From positions 903,787 to 967,786 of the forward strand of contig CACRXP010000162.1 of NCBI GenBank assembly GCA_902702965.1: a stretch of 64,000 nucleotides of DNA, in the 5' to 3' direction. Source of the stretch: Spirometra erinaceieuropaei. Lineage: Eukaryota > Platyhelminthes > Cestoda > Diphyllobothriidea > Diphyllobothriidae. The translations under genes were made by a program, and so were the position numbers. Within the stretch, counting starts at the first letter, position 1. Every line of letters starts with the position of its first letter. This document shows positions 11,001-22,217 of the stretch, one piece after another. The notes under the pieces are model-generated. The model had not been told where the DNA came from, searched no databases, and saw only the letters and a program-made list of their open reading frames with translations.

Positions 11001-14000
11001 CTGATGCAAACATTACTGATCATTTAAGGGAATCGCAAAAAATTGCTAGTTTTCCAGTCTTCAAGAAAACAATAAAATGTTCAAATTTGTAATGAGCATG
11101 TTTCAATATTCCTGAACTAAAATTCTGTTGAAAAGGGCAGATCGTGTTAACTTATCCAGCTGGATTGGCCTTGAAAGCGTTACATTAACCATCTTTTCTG
11201 AACCGAGTAAAAGAGAGAGATAACTGTTTTTAATATAAATTTTCCACTGAGTTTTGTTTTCAAAATATCATATGTGTATTTTGTCCGGCATGAGCCATCA
11301 AGAGAAATGCAGTAAAACAATAAGTTTTCTTCAAAAAACTAGTCAACTGGGTATGATTTCTGAACCTTGGGACTCAAAATGAAGATTCGCTGCGATAAAC
11401 AGTGTAAAATAGAACGCTTTTCTCAAAAAGACAAGAATTTGGCAATTTGTTTGCTAAATAATACTACTGAATTCAACTTGGTAATCGAGAATGAAACAAG
11501 TAACACAGGAGAGAAGCCAAAACATTCTTAGCATTAAATGTGACAGATGACTATGGATTTTTGACGTTTTGACTAACCAACAGCAAAATCGCTTCTCCTT
11601 ATGGACAACAAATAATTAAGCAAACAATTTGTAAATTTGGATACATTAATAATTTTTTACTGCATACAATGTTTATCGAAGCGATTTGGCATATGCTGAC
11701 CTTAAATCAAATCCCAAAAACTTGGAGTAACTCGCGCGTGGCTTCAGAAATGCCGAAAAATTATCGCTGGAAAGTGTTCGCAGTACCATATTTCTTTGAA
11801 TATGAGACCATGTTGTGTGTCGCATAACGGACCCTGCTTTACATCTTTAGTAACCGTCAAGTGTAATGTACAAACCCATAAAATCACACGAGTGACGTCC
11901 ACCGCATATCTATCACCTTGATTTTAAGAAATACCGCGGCCAGAGTTTCTTGAGTAAGTCTTGCATCCCCCCTTTAGTCCAAATCAAGGTCATATGTGCC
12001 CTCATTTGTGGCCGCGGTGACTAGCGTTTCAGGCCCTGTTGGCCTGCTTTACCGGCGAGGCACTTACTCTCTGAACCATTTTATCCCCTAATCATTTCAT
12101 ATTATGATGCCAGTACTTTCTCCGCCCTTTACTACTCCAGAGCATCTGAAGCCGCCTAAACCACTTTCCATCCAAACTCCTCTACTCTCTAGGGCAAGTT
12201 TGTCTATCGGAGAGAGATGATAGATGCTTTCTACCTGCTAACTTTCTGCTAGTTTATCTGCTGCCTTCTGCATTGTTGCTTGTGACTGTATCCCTAAGAA
12301 CACACCCGATTGTGATTAACTTATCGGGTTTATTTGTCTGTTTGCCGAGTGCTCATTTTCCCGAACTTTATTTCTTAAATCCGATAAGTTTGATAGATTC
12401 ACATTTCCAGTGCGCCATTCTCTCTACTTCATTTTATACATACCCAGTTAACCTAACTGGAAATGCTTTGAAAATCCTAGGGGAAATGTCATTCAAAAAA
12501 CCCTCAAAGAAGCTGGCCAACCCAAAATACTCAAGTGAGTTTTTCTACTCGTTTGCATATTTATCATTTATAAAAATAATTACATAGTTCAAGTACCTAG
12601 GTGCTGGATGTTCTGTAAATCTTTCCTTGTCATTGCATTTTTGACTTATGTTAACATAAATCTACCAAATAGCGCACTATGTCCTATGCTTAATTTGCTA
12701 CTTGATAAGCTGTCCCTCAGCTTGGAAATTTGTCATGCCAACAGGCTGCTTGTTTGCAACTAATGCTCAAACCCATTAGCAATCGTTATCAGAATGTACG
12801 TAGATTGCATGATGCATGCTTGGTGTTGTTATATTTTTCCGAATCGATTTGAGTCAAGGGCCCTTTATCAAAAGAACTTAGTTTAAATACATTAAATTGA
12901 AGGAAAATAGGTCAAGCTTAAACAAAGTCGGGCACTTCCCTGTATTCAAGTAATTTCCTACAATATCGATGATTATAAGTCAAAACCTCTTGCCCTGGTG
13001 CCCTGCGCTATAAAAGTACACTGATAAAATTAGGAAAAAATTCAAGTAAATCCATTCTTAGACCGCAAATTCTAATTTTACATTCTTTACAATTGAGTGG
13101 TGTCAGATGTGAGAACTCGAGTTTATTTCAAGAAGCAAGGAGAGGAGTCAATTTTAAAAATTCTACTTTACAAAGTTTTGACGTATTATGTCGCACAACG
13201 CAGTAATAGGCTTGTTTATTAGTAACGTTCATTGCCGTTCTGAGAATTAGAAAACAAAAACATATATAGGGCATCTCCTAAAGTTTACATATTTTAGGCG
13301 TACACAGAAACTACGAATCGAGGCTTAGTATTTCTAATATCATGGCAATATCGAGGACCAAATCAGATGAATCAACACAGTGCAAAACATGTAAGAAGAC
13401 ATTTAGATTCGTCGCACGCAAAAGATTAACCCCTTGTTTGGAAACGTTTGACATATTTAGGAAAAATATAAAATACTTCGCACTTATCAGAAAAAAGCTT
13501 TAAGAAAACCCTTTTAATTGAACAAACTGAATAAAGTTTTTACTTTTTCAGAAGTACGATGATCGCAGAATTTTTTTCTGGCAGAGCCTTTTTTGTGATA
13601 AAGCTCTGTTTTTGGACAACTCCCTAGAGGCGGCCCAGGTGGTCATAGGTGGGGAAAACTTTTCACGAAGACGCAGTGTACCGACAGCAATGCTCAAGAA
13701 CTTCTGACCTCTGACGGCTTGAATGGTCGTAAAATCTGGAGGATGATCAATCAATGGTGATCAACGGCAGACACAATAAATGTTAATAAATGTTAAGCAA
13801 AGGATGCCGTCGATTTGAATGGCCCTCACAGGCGAATGAACATAGTCACGTTTGACGGTAGTTCTCCCGTACATCGTCAACAGGAAACGTGATTCTCTCC
13901 ACCTGCAATCCTCGATGTTATTTTTTCACTCCCACCAACCCAGAATTCAATTCCACGAAAACACCTTTGCCCCAATCGAAATAAATCGGGGAAGGTAACA

Positions 14001-15004
14001 AAACACCGCTTAACAATCGACTGCAACCCTCGACCGCGGACACTTAATATTTTCCACTTAAACTATTTTACACGCAAAAAGACACTCCCCATTTGCTATT
14101 ATTTCGGTTAATTTTTCGTTTTATTTCATTATCTTTTCTAGCCGTCCGTCATAAGTTCACTTCTTACTTGAAAGTCTTTGATAAAAAAATTAATCCCCAC
14201 CAAAGAACGATAACCTTGAATACCAATCGGTTGTTTCTCCTGATGAATGGTCTTTTCTCTATCACAATACATGTTTATGAATGAGAGTCGGCAGCTTGTG
14301 CTTTAGATAGATTTTTGAAATATTTTTTGACGTTTCCAGTGTCAATTTATTATCTTTAGGTGCATATATATGCAGCAAAGGGAATTATATACTAGGCAGT
14401 CATTGGACGAACTCGGTGTAAATGCAGATATACGCGTTTCCAAATGACAAAACGGGCAAACAGTGGGAAGTCTAAATACACTGTGCTGGTGTTTAAAAGT
14501 TCCGAAACGCCAGAAAAATGCACATGCTCTTGAACAAACGCACTTTCATTCAGTATATTTGACAACGTGCGGATCCGCTTTCACTCTCAGTGCACTCAGT
14601 AAATGGCGTAACTTGCAAAATGTGACTAAAATTCAGACAGTGGTTGCGGTGCACATGGGCTGTTGGTATATCTACTAAACACATTTATTTAAGGCTTTAC
14701 ATATCACTTACTGAATGAAAATTTTTTTAACGCTTGTCTATTAAAAAAGTGGTTTAAAAAACGACTTTATGCATATCTATATTAACTGTATAAATATAAA
14801 TACGTATAGACTTCTCGATATCTTAACTCAGGGCCGATTAATCATGGGCTTTCTGCTGTGGAACGCATACAATGGCAACGATTCTCTAAACTGCTTTTTT
14901 TTATAAGCGTGGGGTCACCATCTGATTTTTTATTTCAGATAACGCTTTACACAAACTTTAAACGCTTATGGACAATAAGAGCAAAGACGACTTCAGGGAA
15001 CAGT
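8093..15004. other. Long AT-rich interval with no recognised gene
   Basis: Open frames are short. The longest are 110 codons at 8611-8943 (+), overlapping 79 codons on the other strand (8604-8843), and 119 codons at 9024-9383 (+). None shows a domain I recognise. About 8450-9900 is slightly less AT-rich than the rest and might be an old, unidentifiable element. From 10000 to 15004 I saw no shared repeats, RNA genes or coding evidence. Confidence 0.45.
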
Positions 15005-15110
15005 CAACAAGGGGAGCCACGCTTGATCAGCTGAAAGCTTTATTCTACTGACGTTTCGGATTCAAACCTAAATCCTCATCAGAGACCGAACCAGATAAGG
15101 GCACTATCAT
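15005..15110 (-). mobile_element. Isolated terminal (pLTR-like) fragment of a Penelope-like element
   Basis: This roughly 100-bp stretch has no coding sequence but holds, on the minus strand, the CTGATGA...GAAACGTC signature that characterises the terminal repeats of many PLEs. No PLE open frame adjoins it, so it would be a solo terminus. The bounds are approximate, since no second copy in the window defines them. The call rests on the ribozyme-like motif and on general knowledge that PLE termini carry hammerheads. Confidence 0.5.
15040..15098 (-). ncRNA. Hammerhead-ribozyme-like motif
   Basis: Read on the minus strand, CTGATGA (15082-15076) is followed by a perfect 5-bp helix II, GGATT pairing with AATCC (15075-15071 with 15062-15058), closing an 8-base loop. 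Next come GAAA (15057-15054) and CGTC (15053-15050). These are all the conserved core blocks in the right order. GAAA running directly into CGTC leaves essentially no helix III in a monomer. That is the minimal type I arrangement described in PLEs, where activity is thought to need dimer pairing through the ACGT palindrome. Helix I pairing is only partial: CTTAT and TCT on the 5' side could pair with AG and ATAAAG on the 3' side. Whether it still cleaves is unknown. Confidence 0.65.
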
Positions 15111-16572
15111 GCAATAATGTCGAACTACCCATAGGATACACCTGTTAAGCTGATAGATAACAGAACTCTCTTCCCCTATTCCACGGAGTTAGTTGCATCT
15201 CATGAGATAATGAACTTATTTCCCTCACGCAATTCCTTTAGTGTGAAATTTTATTGCACGCATGGGGTCTTTGGAAATTTTTCTCAATTGCACTGGCGAT
15301 GGGAACATAGCTTGATCGCCAGCTCCCAGCATAGTAAATTATTCTGCATAGGCAGTGTTTCAATTCGAAAAATGAAGGAGAGAGGCCGCGGCGCGTGCTA
15401 ATTCGACGCGAGTGTGAATTCAAAAACTCAGTCCAGTCAGAATCTTGTTCAAATAATCGGATCGCCTTCTTACCGACTGTCTTTTGCGTCTAGTCTCTTT
15501 GGTTTTATGAGCAGTAGGCACGTAACGTTTAAATTCAACGTAATTCAAACAAAAAATCTACATGATGCGTCCATGAGTATCAGATAAAAACGAATACTAA
15601 GAATTGTCACTTCCAAAAATGAGGGGCAGAGTTATCTGACAACAGACCGTTCAAGTACAATAAAAACCAATGATATTAAATGAACATAAATCATAACCGC
15701 TACGTAATGTCATTTTCTGTCATGCCATTCGATGGCAAAACAACGCAGACCAAAACGATTAATAAAAAAAGACAAGATTGCGGTTTTTATTATCAAGCGC
15801 AAAAAGTTAACATCGTATTCTCCTTAAAATATTAACGGAGAGCACTTTTCAGTAGTTACTCTGGACACAAGTAGAAATTTAGTAAAGGAGTGAATCTGGT
15901 CTCTATATGAAAAACGTCATGACCACACGATGTATACGTGGCAGACCGAACCGGAACGGCCTTTTTCCTTTAAACTTCCGAGAAGGACACGTGCTTCTGT
16001 TCTGCGTTATTTTTATACAAATTCTTCAAGGCAGCCCTAGTTACCTTTTGTTGTGGACGTTCATTTGATTGAGCGGGTCCTTAATTGTGATCCAAACAAT
16101 ACATTTTATAAAAATGCTTCAAAAGGCATCTTATTTTGAATAGTTTAATGAAGAGATGACACGGAATCTCTCTTTATGGATAACTGGCTGAAAACGCCAG
16201 GAATCAAGAAGCATGTATCGATAATTTAGGGGTGATCTGAAACTCAGCGTAATCCAAAATCAAAATGATGCAAATTAGTTTCACGGATTAAAGCTCCTTC
16301 TGTTTACAGAAATAGTATCCTTTCGATCGCAAACGTCAATTCAATTTAAATTTATTTTTCATTGATCGACCGGCGAACATGTGACCGTGTGAGGGTTTTT
16401 TATCTACATGACGTCCTTATCGGCAAAATCGAGCAAAGTTCTAGCTGCCTTACTATATTGCATATTAGTTAATGCAAAAGCGACAACATGCAGCAGATTT
16501 TCGGAAAACGGTTCTGGAACATTTACACAGAATGAGACCGTTGGCAAACCACCATACCTGACATTTCACTTA
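15111..16572. other. AT-rich DNA, nothing recognised
   Basis: Short open frames of about 60-65 codons only. No repeat, RNA gene or protein domain was recognised. Confidence 0.5.
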
Positions 16573-17541
16573 CAGTGCGTGACCAATCTCCTGAAATGCT
16601 GGCCGAAATTCTGAAATGTGTTTTCGATCAGGCAGAATTACTTAGGTGGCGTTGTAATATTGATTAGCGTCCAACATCATCAAGATGTTGGCTTTTGGAT
16701 GCACTTCTTTTAGACCGCCTACAGGAACTGCGCTCTGCAAAAAATGACTACTTACTTGGCATGCATTTTTCGTACTAATATTAAATGGTCTTATAAATTT
16801 AAACATATTTGATAGAAAACGTGCATAAGAATATGCCTTATTTTACTCATTTGGTAGAAATCACTCTGTTTTCATATTTTATACCTTAAGAAATTGTATG
16901 CTTAGGTTTTAAAGAAGCATTTCGATTCCCGAATAATTTTAAGCCAGATCTGCTATTTCATCAGCGTTTAGCGATGTTCGTTTGCACGCTACATGCTTTT
17001 CTAGTAAGGAAAATCATATATTTCTCAATGCCTTTAAGACAATACCATATAGAATTCATAAAATTTTGCTATGGATCCGGACTGTGTTGTACATTTCATG
17101 AGAAGCCTCGGTAAACGGATATGTGCGATGGTGTACATACGGACATCGAACAGTCTTAAAAATCTCATAATTAGAAGCTTTGTTAAAACCCAGATATACA
17201 CGTTCTTCAGGTATACAATATGCAGATAGTGTGATTTTAAACAAATAAATAAAAGAAGGCATATTCTTTTGAACGTTTTCGATTAAATATATTTTAATGT
17301 ATAAGACCATTGAAAATCAATACGAACAATGCATGCTATATAAGTAGTCATTTTTGCAGAGCACGGTTTCTGCAGGAGGTCTAAAAAGGTGCATCTAAAA
17401 GCCGACATTCCGCTGAGTCCGAAATAATATAGGATTATGCCTCATGCTAACCTATATTACAACGCTTCCTAAGTCATCCTTCCTAATCGAAAGCCCATTT
17501 CAGAATTTCGACCAACATTTCATGAGATCGGCCATGCACTG
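16573..17541. mobile_element. Complete TA-flanked inverted-repeat element (subfamily 2)
   Basis: The element starts CAGTGCGTGACC and ends with the inverted counterpart GGCCATGCACTG, flanked by TA at 16571-16572 and 17542-17543. The inverted arms match in their terminal core (TCTCATGAAATG-like) and inside (GCATGCATTTTT on the left, the reverse on the right near 17328-17340). The centre is unique and carries no transposase; open frames of 84 and 61 codons on opposite strands are by-products of the arms. TA borders and a CAGT start fit a non-autonomous Tc1/mariner-type element, although arms this long are unusual for a MITE. A short perfect hairpin (16671-16678 with 16684-16691) lies in the left arm. 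Confidence 0.85.
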
Positions 17542-18226
17542 TATTCTCAAGCGTAAACTTCCCCAATCAACTCTTTTTGACTATCATTTGAATTGTTGCT
17601 CTATCCTCGCAGAAACCGAACCAGCTTGACCGGTTTCATGTTTAAAAGATTTGCTTCTAAATCTTAGCCGTGACTACAGTTAATCAAACACTGACATTTT
17701 GCATTTTTAATTTGGTCCATTGTTTTCTTGTGCCGATCTATCGAGTCTTGCTAATTTTTACTCTATGGACAAATCTTGCAATATATCCGTTTAATGATTT
17801 GCAATTTGTATTGATACTTATATCTTTTTGTTAAGAAACGTAAAGATATAAACGTTACTATGCGTTGTTTTAAGAATAATCGTTTTTTTATGGCTAAGGC
17901 ACATTGGCTGTATGGCATTCACCTCCTCTAGAACATGCAATTAAGTCGCTTATTTTTTAATATTTGATAAAAAATCTTCCATAGTATGCACATTTTATAC
18001 TGTCCGAAAATTACCCCTTGCATTCCTAGACGACAATGGTAGCACTAAAAATCGTACAGACAATGCCTCCTTTTTGTTTCATTGTTTAAAATACACTTAC
18101 ACTTTGCTGAGTGCCTGAGGGAAATGTCCGCAAAAGGCGATGAAGGTGGAAGCCGTGCCGATGGAGATAAAAAGTTTTATCTGAACACACATTTTCACAG
18201 AAAACGACCTAAATTTATCATTATTT
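17542..18226. other. AT-rich DNA, nothing recognised
   Basis: No shared repeat or coding evidence was seen. Confidence 0.5.
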
Positions 18227-18336
18227 CCATTAAAGCAATGGTTGGGTTTAGCTGGCTGACGACAGCTAAGGAAACAGAAATGGCCGTTTCCCTCTTCCTT
18301 GCCTTTGCCGTTAATGTTACTTTGCCTATATTGTGA
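18227..18336 (+). repeat. SINE-like repeat, internal body fragment
   Basis: This aligns by eye with the middle of the full SINE-like unit (about 55889-55980): a GTTGGGT start, GGCTGACGAC followed by GGCTAA-like sequence, ACAGAAATGGCC, then CTTTG-C-GTTAATG and TATAT. The tRNA-like head and the 3' part are missing. An 84-codon open frame (18082-18336) overlaps it but is probably accidental. Confidence 0.7.
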
Positions 18337-19212
18337 AAAGTGTCGATTGTATTTTGACGATATTAACCTTCTCTATCAACATACGCTACAGTCGCACTTT
18401 AGACTACTCAAAAGTTCATAAATCCATCGTCAAATAGTTTGGAGCCGCCGGTTCTCCTCAATCAGCTAACATTTGTTACACAGACTTAAAAAATGTTCCG
18501 GATGTGGTAGTAAACATAACAGTTATTTAAGTATTTTTAATGTTAAAACCATAATGCTGCCACTGATAAATTAACTTGGACTTATATTTCCTAAAAACAG
18601 AATTACTCTCGTACATTGGCAGCTGTTTTGCTAGTAGGTGTGTCCAAATAATTTGATAAAATTCTGCGCAAATTTCAGCATATCTCGGAAATCTGAGGAT
18701 TTTGAATAGTCCGATACCTGCTGAAATCTACTGAGTGAAGCAGAGCAATCCTCTTGTTTATTTACAGCGGATCTTTCCAATGTTGTTAGTTGAGCGTTAC
18801 CGACCACGCATTAAGCACATACCAATTCAACCTTGTATTAGAAGAATTAAACAAATCAAGGATTAATTTAGTAAACGAGAATACCTTGAGAAAAATTTAT
18901 TTAAGTGTGAAAACTGCATATGATAATGTTCCTATTGAGTATAGGATAAAAAGTCAAAAAATTCTTTTGAAATTACCTAAGGCTATGTCGAAATATTAGA
19001 AAGAAACACATTTTGTTAAGTGGGTTTTAACTGGGGCACAACGACAAAGCAACGGGAAGGTTAGGCTGAATATCTTAATGCTCTATGCCAAACACACATA
19101 GAAATGCTTAAAATCCTACGGTCAAGAGGAAGATGCACGGTTTTGTAAACTAGAGATAGTAGTGTTTTTGCCAAAAAAATTGCATGTTTTAAAGTCAAAA
19201 GGCTTTCAAATA
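18337..19212. other. AT-rich DNA, nothing recognised
   Basis: One open frame of about 69 codons (18790-18999) has no recognisable motif. No repeats were detected. Confidence 0.45.
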
Positions 19213-20671
19213 TAGAGGCCTAGGTTTTCCCATTTGGCAATTGTATAGCAATTAATGAACAACGAGCATAGTGGTGTTCGCCTCAATCATCATTCTTTAG
19301 ATTCATTTCCATAACTTTTGGACAGATCTTATTTGGTTTTTAGGAGACCTTAACTGTATGGAAATGCAAAATCGCACATGATCGAGGTGTATATAGTTTG
19401 AATAAACCAATAATTTAAAGCCACAAAAAAGCAGGTCGGGTGTCAAACACTTTTTAATGATGTCTAAGTAAACTAGTAATAGCCGCTAGTTTTTGGTTAA
19501 AACGTATAGCTTTGTTCTTGGGGCATTGTCGGAAAACTAACAAAAAACCCTCTTCAGGCAAAATTAAAAATTTTTAGATATTATCGTTAATGAAGGTAAA
19601 CGTCAAAGCATACATTAACTGACATATCTCATGAAATATTGACACGAATCCTGAAGCCTGTTACGCATTAGAGGGGATTATTTAAGTGTGGTTATAATTT
19701 TGATGATCATACAGACTAATTCAAAGATTGTTTAATCATTCCAGGATAGTGATTGTGAACAAGCTTTCCACCGGCTGTCTACAAACACATCACTTGATAA
19801 AACTGACAATTTGCATTTCTTTAGAGATTTTCCATATCCTTTTAACATTAAATATGCATTATAAAAATGTGTATAATATCTGTCTGTCTTATATTTTTCG
19901 GTACCAGCCAGCTGTACAATCTCTTGCCTTCGATCTTGCTGACTCTGTTTTAACATTGGGCCCAGATAGAGAGAAGCAGGGAGCGTGGTAGATGTTGCGC
20001 AAATCTACGATCATTTTTATTCACGCGCAAGTCACTGTCCGCGTTCTCACTCTGTTGTGTGGCACATGTTGGGCGTCGTCGGCCACCACGGTTGAACAGT
20101 CGCCCAAAACCTGTTTTTGTTTAATAAAATTTAAATATCTATCTTATAACTTAAGCAGTTGCCCTAAATGAATTCGTTTTCTTCTATGACTTTGGCTGCA
20201 CAATCAAAACAAAAGATATTCATTCAAATGGATTTAAAAAATAGGCATTTTGAAATGACTTCTGCCTTATAAACAATACCATCAGATATAACTGTCAATT
20301 GCAACTATTTTGCACATATCGTTGATTATTTTTCCATTATTTTGCAAGTAATCCCAGGAATCTGCTTTCAAGAACAGCCATTTAAACACACTATGACCAA
20401 AGTTTTTTTTAACAGTGAAGCAGTAATCATTCTTTTGCATATTTTCATCTGCTTTTCTGAACCACCCTTAGAAAATGCGTAAACAGCTTGCAGTGGCAGA
20501 AAAAAAACGGAATTAAAGAATGAATTTTAATTACCGTAGTGACAATCACAACAGCTGTTTGCCTAATAAAGAGACGTGTTTAAACTTTATTCAGAAAAAC
20601 ACGCAGCTTCTTAAAAATAGGTCTGTCTGTGTATGGTTAGTTATTGCCAGCCATAGACGTTCTATTCTTTT
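19213..20671. repeat. First unit of a 1.46-kb tandem duplication
   Basis: This segment is repeated directly downstream as 20672-22217. Landmarks include CAATTAATGAACAACGAGCA (19249 and 20711, offset 1462), the GGGCCCAG...AGGGAGCGTGGTAGATGTTGC stretch near 19959-20000, and AAAAACACGCAGCTTCTT near the end. From about 19612 it includes a decayed TCTCATGAAATATTGAC stretch followed by sequence resembling the left arm of subfamily-2 inverted-repeat elements. A degenerate element may therefore have been part of the unit before duplication. No conserved coding frame exists across the two units. Confidence 0.85.
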
Positions 20672-22217
20672 TTGTACAGTCTTAGGAGTTCCCTTATGGC
20701 AACTGAATGGCAATTAATGAACAACGAGCATATTGGTGTTCGCCTCAATCATCATTATTTAGATTTATTTCGATAACTTTTGGAAAAATCCGTTTGGTTT
20801 TCAAGGAGACCTGAACTTCATGGAAATGTAAAATCGCACAGAATCGAGGTGTATATACAGTANNNNNNNNNNNNNNNNNNNNNNNNNNNNNNNNNNNNNN
20901 NNNNNNNNNNNNNNNNNNNNNNNNNNNNNNNNNNNNNNNNNAATTTTAAGCCACAAAATAGCGGATTAGGTGTCAAACATATTTGAATGATGTCTAAGTA
21001 AATTAGTAATAGCTGCTAGTTTTTGGTTTAAACCTCTACAAATTGTTCTTGAGACATTGTGGGAAACGCAACAAAATGCGCTTTTTCATGGAAAAGTAAT
21101 AAGGTTTAGATATTATCGTTAATTAAGACAAACCCCAAAGCATACATTTACTGACCTATCTCATGAAATATTAACGGGAGATCTGAAGCCTATTACCCAT
21201 TTGAGAGGATTACTTAAGTCTGGTAGTAAATTTGATCATTGTGCAGCCTAATTCAAATATTGTGTAATCATTCTAGGATACTGCATTTTGAACAAGCTTT
21301 CGACCAGCTGCCAGCCAAAACATCACTTGATAAAAAATGACAATATGCATTTCTCTAGCGATTTTCCATACCCTCGTAAATTCCAGTATACATTATAGAA
21401 ATGCAGAATAGTGGTCTTTCTTATATTTCTTTGGCACCAGTCATTTGCATCATCTTTTGCCTTCGATGTTGTTGACTCTGTTTTCACATTGGGCCCAGGA
21501 AAAGAGAAGCAGGGAGCGTGGTAGATGTTGCGGAAATCTACGATCATTTTAATTCACGCGCAAGTCACTGTCTCCGTTTGCATTCTGTTGTGGGGTAGAC
21601 GTTGGACATCGTCGACCAACACAGTCGAAGTGTTGCTTGAAAACATCTTTAATAAAATTTAAATGTCCGTCATATAACTTACGTAGTTACCCTAAATAAT
21701 TTCTACTTCTGCTATGACTTTGGCTGCAAAATCAAACCAGGAGATATGAATTCAAGGAGAGTTAGAAACAAAAATAGACATTTTATAATTATTTTTTAAA
21801 TGAACAGTTCCATCAGATATTACTGTCACTTGCACTTATTTCGCGTAAATTGTTGATGCATCTCCATTATTTTTCAAGTAAACCCAGGAATCTGCTTCCT
21901 GTGAAAAATATGCTTTTGGAAACTGCCATTTAAACATGCTATGACCAAAGTTTTTCACAGTCAAGTAGCAACCGTCCTTTTTGCATTATTTCTTCTGCTT
22001 TTCTGAACTGCGTGGGAAAATCCAAAAACAGCCTGCAGCGGCAGATTGTGGTCAAACCTGAAAAAATGGATTTTACTTGCCTTAGTGACAATAACAACAG
22101 CTGTTTACGCAACTGAGAGACGTGTTTAAAGTTTCTTCAGAAAAACACGCAGCTTCTTGAAAATAGGTCTGTCTGTGTTTGGTGAGGTTTTTGCCAGCCA
22201 TAGGCGTTCTATTCTTT
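20672..22217. repeat. Second unit of the 1.46-kb tandem duplication (contains an N gap)
   Basis: This is the direct repeat of 19213-20671, with scattered substitutions and small indels. It contains 79 undetermined bases. The two units end together at CGTTCTATTC (20658 and 22205), after which they diverge. The degenerate inverted-repeat-like arm seen in unit 1 recurs here from about 21147. The 74- and 68-codon open frames inside are not conserved as protein. Confidence 0.85.
20863..20941. other. Assembly gap (79 N)
   Basis: A run of 79 undetermined bases. In the paralogous position of the first duplication unit (about 19397-19416) only some 17-20 bases separate the same flanking landmarks, so the gap length may not reflect the true sequence. 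Confidence 0.99.
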
